Assembly: GCF_024346955.1 (NCBI RefSeq)
Contig: NZ_AP024884.1
Location: 434,001-498,000 of the forward strand
DNA from: Vibrio mangrovi
GTDB lineage: Bacteria > Pseudomonadota > Gammaproteobacteria > Enterobacterales > Vibrionaceae
DNA: 64,000 nucleotides
Direction of reading: 5' to 3'
Shown: positions 42,115 to 50,148 of the stretch, piece by piece
Layout of the letters: each line of letters opens with the position of its first letter
How positions within the stretch are numbered: position 1 is the stretch's first letter
The notes under the pieces: model-generated
Seen by the model: only the letters and a program-made list of their open reading frames with translations
Database searches by the model: none
Told to the model about the DNA's origin: nothing
Program-made: the position numbers and the translations under genes

Positions 42115-43281
42115 ATGGGTATAAAAATGAAGAATGATCGATTTATTACAGTGGTATGTTGTTCTTTGATGATGTCTCCTGTTTATGCCGCTTCATGGGC
42201 TCCGGATGCCAGAGGTAACGCGATGGGAAATACGGGGGTAACAACCGCAGATTTCCTGCTGGCCCCTTTTTATAATCCTGCATTAACAGCTGTCTATCGT
42301 AATGAAGATGATTTCGGGCTTTTGCTTCCGTCTGTTAATTTAAACGTCCGGGATGAAGACGATACGGTCTCTCTGACTGACGATCTGCAAGACACAATCT
42401 CTCAGTTTGAAGCAGCAGGTGTTGGCAGTGTTGACAGCACGACAATTGCAAAACTGGATCACTATCTGGATGAACTTTCTGATAATCAGTCTCTGGGTGC
42501 ATCGGGAGGACTCGGTGCGGCTGTCGCTATACCTCTTCAGACAGTCTCGTTAAATATTTATACCCGTGGATTTGTTGAGCTGATTGCTGATCCGAATATT
42601 GCTGCCAGCACGGGCAGCTCTGCATCTGCAGTTCAGAGTCGTTATCAGTCATCCAGTGTCGATCTGATCGCTTTTGGATATACCGAGTTTGGTGTTGCTC
42701 TTGCCCGAAAATACGAAATTCAGCAGCAGTTGTTCTCTTTCGGAATCACTCCCAAATATCAATGGATGAGAACATATAAACAGGTTGTATCGGTTAAGGA
42801 TTTTGATCTGGATGACTATGATAAAAGCGAAGTCAAAGATGACGCATTCAATCTGGATCTTGGCGCTGTCTGGCTAAAAGATGCGTATCGGGTTGGTGTC
42901 AGTATTAAAGATTTGTTTAGTCAGTCTGTGGAAACCTATGATGGTTTGAACAGCTACAAGCTGGATACTCAGGTCACGGTGTCTGCCGGTTATGTCGGGG
43001 AATTTTTAAGCGCCGCCGTGGATGTGGACATGACGAAGCAGGAGCGTTTTACCGGTAAAAATGATGACACACAATTTATCCGGTTCGGCATTGAGGGAAA
43101 TGCATGGGGATGGGGGCAGCTCAGAGCCGGGTATGAAATCGATATGAAAAATACATTGGATGACTCCGTTACCGTAGGTATCGGACTTAGTCCTGGAGAT
43201 GTCGTCAGTATTGATATTGCCGGAAGCTATGCTGGTGAAAATCAATTTGGCGGTTCAGCAAATCTTGCTTTTACCTTTTAA
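42115..43281 (+). CDS. TraF-family (TraF_2) outer-membrane beta-barrel protein
   Basis: A 388-residue exported protein annotated in vibrios as conjugal transfer protein TraF, though no conjugation genes are near. The signal peptide ends SPVYAA; the mature start WAPDARGNAMGNTGVTTADFLLAPFYNPAL resembles FadL-like barrels and the C-terminus ends with Phe (SANLAFTF). An alternative ATG at 42127 (four residues in) is equally plausible. The barrel probably transports hydrophobic compounds, by family analogy. It stands alone between yhbQ and luxP. Confidence 0.82.
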   Translation: MGIKMKNDRFITVVCCSLMMSPVYAASWAPDARGNAMGNTGVTTADFLLAPFYNPALTAVYRNEDDFGLLLPSVNLNVRDEDDTVSLTDDLQDTISQFEAAGVGSVDSTTIAKLDHYLDELSDNQSLGASGGLGAAVAIPLQTVSLNIYTRGFVELIADPNIAASTGSSASAVQSRYQSSSVDLIAFGYTEFGVALARKYEIQQQLFSFGITPKYQWMRTYKQVVSVKDFDLDDYDKSEVKDDAFNLDLGAVWLKDAYRVGVSIKDLFSQSVETYDGLNSYKLDTQVTVSAGYVGEFLSAAVDVDMTKQERFTGKNDDTQFIRFGIEGNAWGWGQLRAGYEIDMKNTLDDSVTVGIGLSPGDVVSIDIAGSYAGENQFGGSANLAFTF

Positions 43282-43356
43282 GTTAACTGTACAGAGGGAG
43301 ATGTTACTGCTCCCTCTGCTAGTTTACCTGAAACATATTTAATCACTGAGAGAATT

Positions 43357-44439
43357 ATGATGAGATTTTCCGGACTTATTCTGACAGCATGCTTTCTGAT
43401 TTATCACTCGACAGCCTATGCACTGAGTGGTTATTGGCATTACAACGAATTTCTTGAAGAGCACCCGAATCAGAAATTATTGACTCAATCTCTGGCGAAT
43501 GCGGTTCGTTTAGCTCCGAAATCGCTACAGGTTTCGCAGGATCACCCGGTCAAAATATCGGTTATTTATCCGGGACAGCAAGTGTCTGACTACTGGCGTC
43601 GCAATATCAAAGCTTTTGAGCTGCGTTTGAATGAACTTGGGGTTAAATACGAAATTCATCAGGTTTTTACCCGGCCTAATCTGGATGCCCGTCAACAAAG
43701 TTTGTCGTTAATGGAAGCTTTAAAAAGTAAACCTGATTATTTAATTTTTACTCTGGATACAACCAGACACAGAAAATTCATTGAACACGTATTAAGAGGT
43801 GCGGAGACCAAACTGATTCTGCAGAATATCACGACACCAGTGAAAGACTGGGCTCATCGGCAGCCGTGGATGTATATTGGTTTTGATCATGAAATCGGTA
43901 CTGGTCTGCTGGCTGACTATTTTAAGAAAATACTGAAGCCTCATTCTCCCTATTCTGTACTTTATTTTTCTCAGGGTTATGTGAGTGAAGCAAGAGGAGA
44001 TACTTTTATTCAGTCGATGGATAAGTATCAGTTGGTATCATCGTTTTATACACAGGCAAATCAGGAAAGTGCTTATAAGATCACCCTTGAGAATATCAGA
44101 GAACATCCGGAGATTAAGTTGTTATATACCTGCTCGACAGATGTCGCTCTGGGCGCAGTCAAAGCATTGAAAGAGTTGGGAAGAGAGGATATTCAGATCA
44201 ATGGCTGGGGTGGTGGTTCTGCTGAGCTGGATGCTTTGCAGAAACATGATTTGGATGTGACAGTTATGCGAATGAATGATGATACGGGCGTTGCAATGGC
44301 TGAAGCGGTTAAGTGGGATCTTGAAGGCAAAGAAGTACCAACGGTTTATTCCGGGGACTTTGAAGTCGTTTCCAGTCAGGATAATGCGGCTAAAATTGAA
44401 ACGCTGAAAAAGCGTGCATTCCGATACTCTGATCGATAA
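43357..44439 (+). CDS. luxP: Autoinducer-2 periplasmic binding protein LuxP
   Basis: Periplasmic AI-2 receptor of the quorum-sensing pathway: binds the borate form of AI-2 and controls the LuxQ kinase. 360 residues; signal peptide ends HSTAYA. Residues known to contact AI-2 in V. harveyi LuxP are matched: GQQVSDYW (Q, S, W), LQNITTP (N), SEARGDTF (R), STDVALG (D), NGWGGGS (W) and VMRMND (R). Two ATGs (43357, 43360) are adjacent. luxQ starts 24 bases after luxP, forming the usual operon. The ligand site is fully conserved, so the receptor should be active. Confidence 0.95.
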   Translation: MMRFSGLILTACFLIYHSTAYALSGYWHYNEFLEEHPNQKLLTQSLANAVRLAPKSLQVSQDHPVKISVIYPGQQVSDYWRRNIKAFELRLNELGVKYEIHQVFTRPNLDARQQSLSLMEALKSKPDYLIFTLDTTRHRKFIEHVLRGAETKLILQNITTPVKDWAHRQPWMYIGFDHEIGTGLLADYFKKILKPHSPYSVLYFSQGYVSEARGDTFIQSMDKYQLVSSFYTQANQESAYKITLENIREHPEIKLLYTCSTDVALGAVKALKELGREDIQINGWGGGSAELDALQKHDLDVTVMRMNDDTGVAMAEAVKWDLEGKEVPTVYSGDFEVVSSQDNAAKIETLKKRAFRYSDR

Positions 44440-44462
44440 TGATATAGAAAGAGATTATCGCC

Positions 44463-47051
44463 ATGAACGTCAGGCCGAGCTCCATCAGACAAAAACAGAA
44501 GATAGCGACCTATTTCACCCGGGCTATAACTATCATTATTGGAATTTTGACATTTGGTGTGTTGTTTCAGAGTTACCAAATCAGTAGCCAGTTGATTACT
44601 CAGGAAGTTCAGCGGACTGCAAGCCAGACCTCGGGACTGGTTCAGGGAACAGTTGATTTTCGTCTCTCTTTGCTCAAAATCCATCAGGATGGCAGCGCTA
44701 CCAATGCTGATTTATTACATGCGGTAAACTTAGGAAAGGCACAATATATTGATCAGTACTTTCGCTCAGTCGATCAGCTTGATCCAGATAATACGCCGGA
44801 TGTTCGTTTTATTTCCGGGCTGAATCATATCCTGTGGGATGACGGTAATGCCCAGTTTTATGGGGTCGTTTCGAATGAACTGGAATCAGTATCTCATCGT
44901 ATTTCTGTGAATAATTCATGGATGATGGTGAAAATTCCGTCTTTACTGGACACTGTCTATGCACTGGCAAGGCGAACCCCTTTGGTGAGTAATCAGAGCG
45001 GTGAGCTGATTGGTTATTTCTATGTATTGTTTGTTATCAACAATAACTACAATCTTATTGAACATATTCGCGCTCGTAGTAATTCCCAGAACTTAGTATT
45101 AGCCATTGGATCAAATGTACTTTCGTCAACATTAAATGGAGAAGAGTCGTATTCAGTACAGGATGTACTCTTCTATCCTGAGCATTCTGATCAGCTTGAA
45201 TCTTATACTGTAAATAAAACAGAGCTGCATGTTGATGAAAATCTGACACAACTGGTAGTTTATGCCGTTCAGGACAATCAGAATGTCTTTAAACTAAAAC
45301 GTAATTTTTACTATGGCGTTGTTTTTATCCTGATTGCTACGATTTTATTGTCTCTCATTTTGTGGCGCTGGTTGCACAAAAGGATCCGTTCTGAAATTGA
45401 AAAACTGGTGCAGTTTACTCATTCGATTGCTGATCGGGGCGTTGAACATGTTTTTCATGGCTCAAAGATTGAAGAGTTTGATCTGTTTGGCCGGGCTCTT
45501 GAGCATACCTTCAAGCGATTGTCAGAACAGGAAAAGCAGTTTGAGAATTTGTTCAACTTCTCTATTTCTCCTACTATTTTGTGGGGAGCCGATGGACGTT
45601 TATTACGGATGAATCCAGCGGCGGTTAAGCAATTTTCAAAGGAAAATCAGGTATCAACTTTTTATGAACTGAAAGAGTTGTTATTACCAAATATTAAAAA
45701 AGCATCCAGCGGAGAAACATTGAATGAAGTTGCCACGGAGCTGGAAGGACGAATTTTTCGCTGGACGATTTCCCCAATTGTGGCTGAAAGCCGGATTGAG
45801 TCAGTTCTGACTCAGGGACAGGATGTAACAACGATTGCTGAAGCGGAGAAACAGAGTAATCTTGCCAGAAGCGAAGCAGAGAGAGCTGCTGGTGCCAGAG
45901 CTGATTTTCTGGCCCGGATGAGTCATGAGGTCAGAACACCGCTGAATGGTATTCTGGGGGTTGCACAGTTATTGAAAGAAAGTGCTGTAGATGAGAAACA
46001 GCGTGAACAGGTTGGGGTGCTTAGTCTATGCAGCGAACATCTGCTTGCGGTTCTGAATGATATTCTTGATTTTTCTAAGATTGAGCAGAACAAATTTCAG
46101 ATGAATCCGGTCCATTTCCACCTGATAGAGACTGTCCGGGTTATTGAACGGATTTATCGCCCGTTATGTCAGGAGAAATCAGTTGAACTGGATGTCATGA
46201 CCAATATTAAAGATGATATTGTGGTTGTAATTGACCAAATTCGTCTGAATCAAATTATATTTAACCTGCTGAATAATGCTGTCAAATTTACCCGTGAAGG
46301 CGAAATTTGTGTGTTGCTGAATCTGAATACGACAGAAGAGGGGACACAATTTCAGGTCTCTGTATCTGATACCGGCATTGGTATCGAACATGACGATCTT
46401 CTGTTGATTTTCGAGCCTTTTATTCAGGGAGAAACAACATCCAGTCGTGAGTATGGTGGTAGTGGTTTGGGATTATCCATCGTTAAAAATCTGGTGGAGT
46501 TGATGGGTGGAAAAGTGTCGGCAACGTCTCAGGTTGGAAAAGGCAGCTGTTTTGAATTCACGATTCCGATAGAGATCGAGCAGCAGCGTTCCAAACATGA
46601 GCATGAGTATGTTGAACATGGGCGTTCAGCAGTGCTGTTTGAACAGTCTCCTCATGCGCTATTAGTGGAAGATAATAAAACTAACGCTTATATTGCCAAG
46701 GCATTTTGTGATCGTTTTGGCCTTCGTGTTACATGGGTTGAAGATGGGAAAGTCGCTGTTGAGACAGTTAAAAAAACCGGCTTTGATTTAATTTTAATGG
46801 ATAACCAGTTACCAGGTATGGATGGCATTGAAGTCACAGATTTTATCAAGCATCAACTGAAACTGGATACACCCGTGTATGCGTGTACGGCGGATGATAC
46901 TGAAGAGACGAAGAATGCCTTTCTACAGGCCGGTGCGGAATATATACTGGTGAAGCCGATTCGTGAGGAGAATTTACACCAAGCTCTGGCTCATTTCAGA
47001 GATCACCACTGGGATCCATCCGACACAAAGGTTCTTCAGTCACAACAATAA
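44463..47051 (+). CDS. luxQ: LuxPQ sensor hybrid histidine kinase LuxQ
   Basis: Inner-membrane hybrid kinase that with LuxP senses AI-2 and feeds phosphate through LuxU to LuxO. 862 residues: a first membrane helix at about 15-40, a periplasmic PAS-like pair to about 280, a second helix (GVVFILIATILLSLILW), a PAS region, HisKA with the phosphorylated histidine H488 in SHEVRTPLNGILG, HATPase with NLLNNAVKFT and GGSGLGLSIVKNL, and a receiver with D780 in LMDNQLPGMDGI and K in ILVKPI. All key residues are present. The two-component output gene luxU is not in this window. Confidence 0.95.
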   Translation: MNVRPSSIRQKQKIATYFTRAITIIIGILTFGVLFQSYQISSQLITQEVQRTASQTSGLVQGTVDFRLSLLKIHQDGSATNADLLHAVNLGKAQYIDQYFRSVDQLDPDNTPDVRFISGLNHILWDDGNAQFYGVVSNELESVSHRISVNNSWMMVKIPSLLDTVYALARRTPLVSNQSGELIGYFYVLFVINNNYNLIEHIRARSNSQNLVLAIGSNVLSSTLNGEESYSVQDVLFYPEHSDQLESYTVNKTELHVDENLTQLVVYAVQDNQNVFKLKRNFYYGVVFILIATILLSLILWRWLHKRIRSEIEKLVQFTHSIADRGVEHVFHGSKIEEFDLFGRALEHTFKRLSEQEKQFENLFNFSISPTILWGADGRLLRMNPAAVKQFSKENQVSTFYELKELLLPNIKKASSGETLNEVATELEGRIFRWTISPIVAESRIESVLTQGQDVTTIAEAEKQSNLARSEAERAAGARADFLARMSHEVRTPLNGILGVAQLLKESAVDEKQREQVGVLSLCSEHLLAVLNDILDFSKIEQNKFQMNPVHFHLIETVRVIERIYRPLCQEKSVELDVMTNIKDDIVVVIDQIRLNQIIFNLLNNAVKFTREGEICVLLNLNTTEEGTQFQVSVSDTGIGIEHDDLLLIFEPFIQGETTSSREYGGSGLGLSIVKNLVELMGGKVSATSQVGKGSCFEFTIPIEIEQQRSKHEHEYVEHGRSAVLFEQSPHALLVEDNKTNAYIAKAFCDRFGLRVTWVEDGKVAVETVKKTGFDLILMDNQLPGMDGIEVTDFIKHQLKLDTPVYACTADDTEETKNAFLQAGAEYILVKPIREENLHQALAHFRDHHWDPSDTKVLQSQQ

Positions 47052-47062
47052 CATGATAGCGA

Positions 47063-47098
47063 TGCCGGTTCCTACGGACAGGAAACCGGCAAGTTCTT
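47063..47098. terminator. Terminator-like hairpin between luxQ and the YfaZ-like gene
   Basis: TGCCGGTT (47063-47070) pairs with AACCGGCA (47084-47091), followed by AGTTCTT. A weak T tract; it sits between two converging genes. Confidence 0.5.
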
Positions 47099-47621
47099 AG
47101 TATTCGTAACGAACGCCGAGAATGGTTCGGGGACCCCAAATCCCGTTGTTTTCGAATCCCATATTTAAAGAAAGTTGATCCGATGAATGGAAACGTGCTC
47201 CGAAGCCGATGACTGAATGATCATCAAGTTTTCCCAGTTTGCCATAAACCTCTAATTGTTCTCCAATCCAGAGCCGGCCTCCAATATTAAGTTCCACTAA
47301 GGTGTCGGAATCACCACCCTGATCATCTGTGCGTTTGATTTGATGCAGCAATATTGCTCCGAAAGCATCGGCGAACTGTGTTAAAGGCCCATTGAAACCA
47401 ATGCCTCCTGCGATGTCCCAGTCATCTTCCATTTGCGTGTCGATATGCCCGAGAACGTGAAAGTTATCAGTGACATTCATGCTGAGTTCTGAACCGACAG
47501 ACTCTGGGCCTCCACCGACCCGGACTTCCAGATAGTTGTAATTGAAATTTGCAGCTTGCGCCAATGGCGCAAAAATAAATGCGAGACCAGTAATGGTCAG
47601 ACTTAAAGCCTGTTTTAGCAT
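47097..47621 (-). CDS. YfaZ-like small outer-membrane beta-barrel protein
   Basis: A 174-residue exported protein with a signal peptide ending PLAQA and an amphipathic beta-rich mature part, similar to the YfaZ family of outer-membrane proteins. Repeated strands such as YLEVRVGGGPESVG, VELNIGGRLWIGEQLEVYGKLG and LSLNMGFENNGIWGPRTILGVRYEY fit an 8-strand barrel; it ends in YEY, an aromatic residue near the end as in barrels. AGGA lies ahead of the ATG. Function unknown; no special context next to luxQ is evident. Confidence 0.8.
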   Translation of the reverse strand: MLKQALSLTITGLAFIFAPLAQAANFNYNYLEVRVGGGPESVGSELSMNVTDNFHVLGHIDTQMEDDWDIAGGIGFNGPLTQFADAFGAILLHQIKRTDDQGGDSDTLVELNIGGRLWIGEQLEVYGKLGKLDDHSVIGFGARFHSSDQLSLNMGFENNGIWGPRTILGVRYEY

Positions 47622-47800
47622 AAAACGTCCTATCGGTTCGATTCCCTTTCTACATAGAGAAGTATAATATATTGATTTTTAATTTAAACGATTAGTACAG
47701 ATATTCAAGTGTTACCTATCAGGTGGTAACTATTCTTTGACTGAATCCAAACTCCTGATAGTCATGCTGGTTTATATATATATGTGTGGAGCGCTCGGTT

Positions 47801-49285
47801 ATGAAATCTTCATTGAAAGCACTGATGGTTCAGGGAACCACATCTGATGCAGGAAAAAGTGTCCTCGTTGCCGGGTTGTGCCGGGTACTTCATCGACGGG
47901 GGATTCGGGTTGCTCCTTTTAAACCACAGAATATGGCATTGAATAGTGCAGTGACGGCTGATGGTGGAGAAATTGGCCGGGCACAGGCTGTTCAGGCGTT
48001 TGCTGCCGGTATTGAACCGTCAGTTCATATGAATCCTGTTCTGCTTAAGCCCAATTCTGATACCGGAGCTCAAATCATTCTGCAGGGAAAAGCGGTCACC
48101 AATATGGAAGCAGATTGTTACCACGATTATAAAAAGACAGCATTTCACGTTGTGATGGACTCATTTCAGCATCTGAGTGAAACATACGACAGTATTATGA
48201 TTGAGGGTGCAGGTAGCCCGGCAGAAATTAATCTGCGGGAAAATGATATCGCGAACATGGGCTTTGCTGAAGCTGCTGACACGCCTGTAATTATTGTTGC
48301 TGATATTGACCGTGGTGGAGTCTTTGCTCATCTCTACGGAACGCTGGCACTGCTTTCTGAGTCAGAACAGGCGCGGGTGATCGGTTTTGTGATTAATCGT
48401 TTCCGGGGAGATATTCGCATACTTCAGCCCGGTCTCGACTGGCTGGAGGAAAAAACGCAGAAACCAGTAATTGGTGTGTTGCCTTATTTGCATGGACTGG
48501 ACATTGAGGCCGAAGATGCTATTACAGCAACGGAAGTTCGCGATGGGGACGAGAAGCTTAAAGTCGTTGTACCGGTATTGTCACGTATCAGTAATCATAC
48601 GGACTTTGATGTGTTGCGTCATCACCCTGAAATTTCGTTCCGCTATGTCAAAAAAGGGGAGAAGCTGACCAACGCCGATCTCATTATTCTTCCCGGAAGC
48701 AAGTCTACCCGGGCTGATCTCGAGTTTTTACGGGCACAAGGCTGGGATAAGGACATCATGCGACATTTGCGCTATGGCGGTAAAGTCATGGGTATTTGTG
48801 GCGGTTATCAAATGCTCGGACAAACTGTTCGCGATCCACTAGGTGTGGAAGGTGTGCCGGGTGTCAGTCTGGGGTTAGGTTTGCTGGATATCGATACAGA
48901 ACTGCAGACTCAAAAACATCTGACCAATGTCAACGGAACGATGAGTCTGACCGATGATGTTGTAGTAAAAGGCTATGAGATCCATGCCGGAGACTCTTAT
49001 CGATGTGACGGGAGCACTGATAAGGCGTTGATTCGGTTGCAGGATGGCCGGGAAGATGGCTTGGTAAACGCGTCGAATCAGGTTCTCGGCACTTATCTGC
49101 ATGGCATCTTTGATCAGACAGAAGCGATGCAATGCCTGTGTCGCTGGGCTGGTAGTGAAGAAATCCAGACACTGGATCATGTGCGGATTAAAGAAGAAGC
49201 TTTAGATCGGGTTGCTGACGCGATTGAAGAACACCTTGATTTGACCTTGTTGTGGCCAGAGTTATCTGAAGATATTGCAGTATGA
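47801..49285 (+). CDS. cobQ: Adenosylcobyric acid synthase
   Basis: Glutamine amidotransferase amidating four carboxyl groups of adenosylcobyrinic diamide. 494 residues from ATG 47801; GGAG is 10 bases upstream (a GTG at 47786 is rejected). The N-terminal ATPase has MVQGTTSDAGKSVLVAGLCR (P-loop) and RGIRVAPFKPQNMALNS; the GATase domain has the active cysteine in MGICGGYQMLG and the histidine in TYLHGIFDQ. It belongs to the same pathway as cobB and cbiB 8 kb away, but is not linked by a common transcript. A long TA repeat-like tract (TATATATATATG) just precedes the start. Confidence 0.95.
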   Translation: MKSSLKALMVQGTTSDAGKSVLVAGLCRVLHRRGIRVAPFKPQNMALNSAVTADGGEIGRAQAVQAFAAGIEPSVHMNPVLLKPNSDTGAQIILQGKAVTNMEADCYHDYKKTAFHVVMDSFQHLSETYDSIMIEGAGSPAEINLRENDIANMGFAEAADTPVIIVADIDRGGVFAHLYGTLALLSESEQARVIGFVINRFRGDIRILQPGLDWLEEKTQKPVIGVLPYLHGLDIEAEDAITATEVRDGDEKLKVVVPVLSRISNHTDFDVLRHHPEISFRYVKKGEKLTNADLIILPGSKSTRADLEFLRAQGWDKDIMRHLRYGGKVMGICGGYQMLGQTVRDPLGVEGVPGVSLGLGLLDIDTELQTQKHLTNVNGTMSLTDDVVVKGYEIHAGDSYRCDGSTDKALIRLQDGREDGLVNASNQVLGTYLHGIFDQTEAMQCLCRWAGSEEIQTLDHVRIKEEALDRVADAIEEHLDLTLLWPELSEDIAV

Positions 49286-49301
49286 GTTATGAGTAAAAAG
49301 C

Positions 49302-49637
49302 TCAGGCCTGAATATTCAGTAGGGAACCGATCATATCCTGATCTCTTTGAATCACATTGGCTCCGATACGATTGTATTGGGTTGCCTGATTAAGTTTCAG
49401 TAAGGCATCGACTTGAGTTTGATCCGGTTTTTTTTCGGCAACATCTTTTGGTTGCTGTGGTGTATTATTTTGCTGAGCCTGAGGAGCAAGTGAAGGATCA
49501 ATGGCACGTTGGCTTTCCTGCATTTGCTGTTCGGGACGGTCGTATGCCGCACGGTTTATCTCACGACTCGCCTCGTCACTCATTTGAGTAACGTGATTGA
49601 TCATTTGATAACCGGACTGAAGTGCAGATACAGACAT
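49302..49637 (-). CDS. Small hypothetical protein with flagellar rod-like termini
   Basis: A 111-residue protein from ATG 49637 with AGGAG immediately upstream (upstream in-frame extension rejected). The N-terminus SVSALQSGYQMINHVTQMSDEASREINRA and C-terminus YNRIGANVIQRDQDMIGSLLNIQA resemble the paired N- and C-terminal helices of flagellar rod/hook proteins, joined by a Gln/Pro-rich linker. Similar small proteins occur in other gamma-proteobacteria without known role. This resemblance is my inference and could be chance. It follows the 70-residue gene on the same strand. Confidence 0.7.
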   Translation of the reverse strand: MSVSALQSGYQMINHVTQMSDEASREINRAAYDRPEQQMQESQRAIDPSLAPQAQQNNTPQQPKDVAEKKPDQTQVDALLKLNQATQYNRIGANVIQRDQDMIGSLLNIQA

Positions 49638-49703
49638 AAAAACTCCTTTGGTCGTGTTCATATTATAGCCAAAATACGACTCAGGTACATCCTTTCTTCA
49701 AAT

Positions 49704-49916
49704 TTAAAACAGACTGGCAATGGCATCCAGCTCTTCGTGAGTCAACAGCGGTGAATTTCCAGGAGAGAGATTCTCATCGATTTCCCCCTGAAGACTACGC
49801 AATTGCGATGGCGTCAGCAATTTGAGCTGGGCTTTCAGTGATTCAAACTGGCGGTTTGATAATCTGGGTTCTGACATTGAGAAATGACGGTCGTTGTGAC
49901 TGTGCTGTGTTTGCAT
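49704..49916 (-). CDS. Small hypothetical protein
   Basis: A 70-residue frame from ATG 49916 with GGAG about nine bases upstream; an inner ATG at 49877 (MSEPRLSNRQFE) is possible. The sequence SNRQFESLKAQLKLLTPSQLRSLQGEI is helical and charged; no motif is recognised. It precedes the flagellar-like small gene by about 65 bases on the same strand, so the two may be one transcript. Real status likely, function unknown. Confidence 0.6.
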   Translation of the reverse strand: MQTQHSHNDRHFSMSEPRLSNRQFESLKAQLKLLTPSQLRSLQGEIDENLSPGNSPLLTHEELDAIASLF

Positions 49917-50148
49917 ATCGGTATTCTCCGTTTTTCTGTACGACCAGGATTAAGATACTTTTGTGTTATACAACTGACTAACTAATGCATGTCTTACTCA
50001 ACAGACGGAAACATTGTAATGATTCTTAGTGTTTCTTTTGTCCATAAAATGTCAGGCAGTGGAAAGGGAAATGTGTAAAAACTGTTAATTATTGATGAGG
50101 TGAGAGTTATCCTTCTGTCACTGTCAGGGGATAACTCCAATACAGATC

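Noticed and set aside
42115..43281. Conjugative element suggested by the TraF-like gene
   Set aside because: No other tra, mob, integrase or relaxase gene; the protein has an outer-membrane barrel look.
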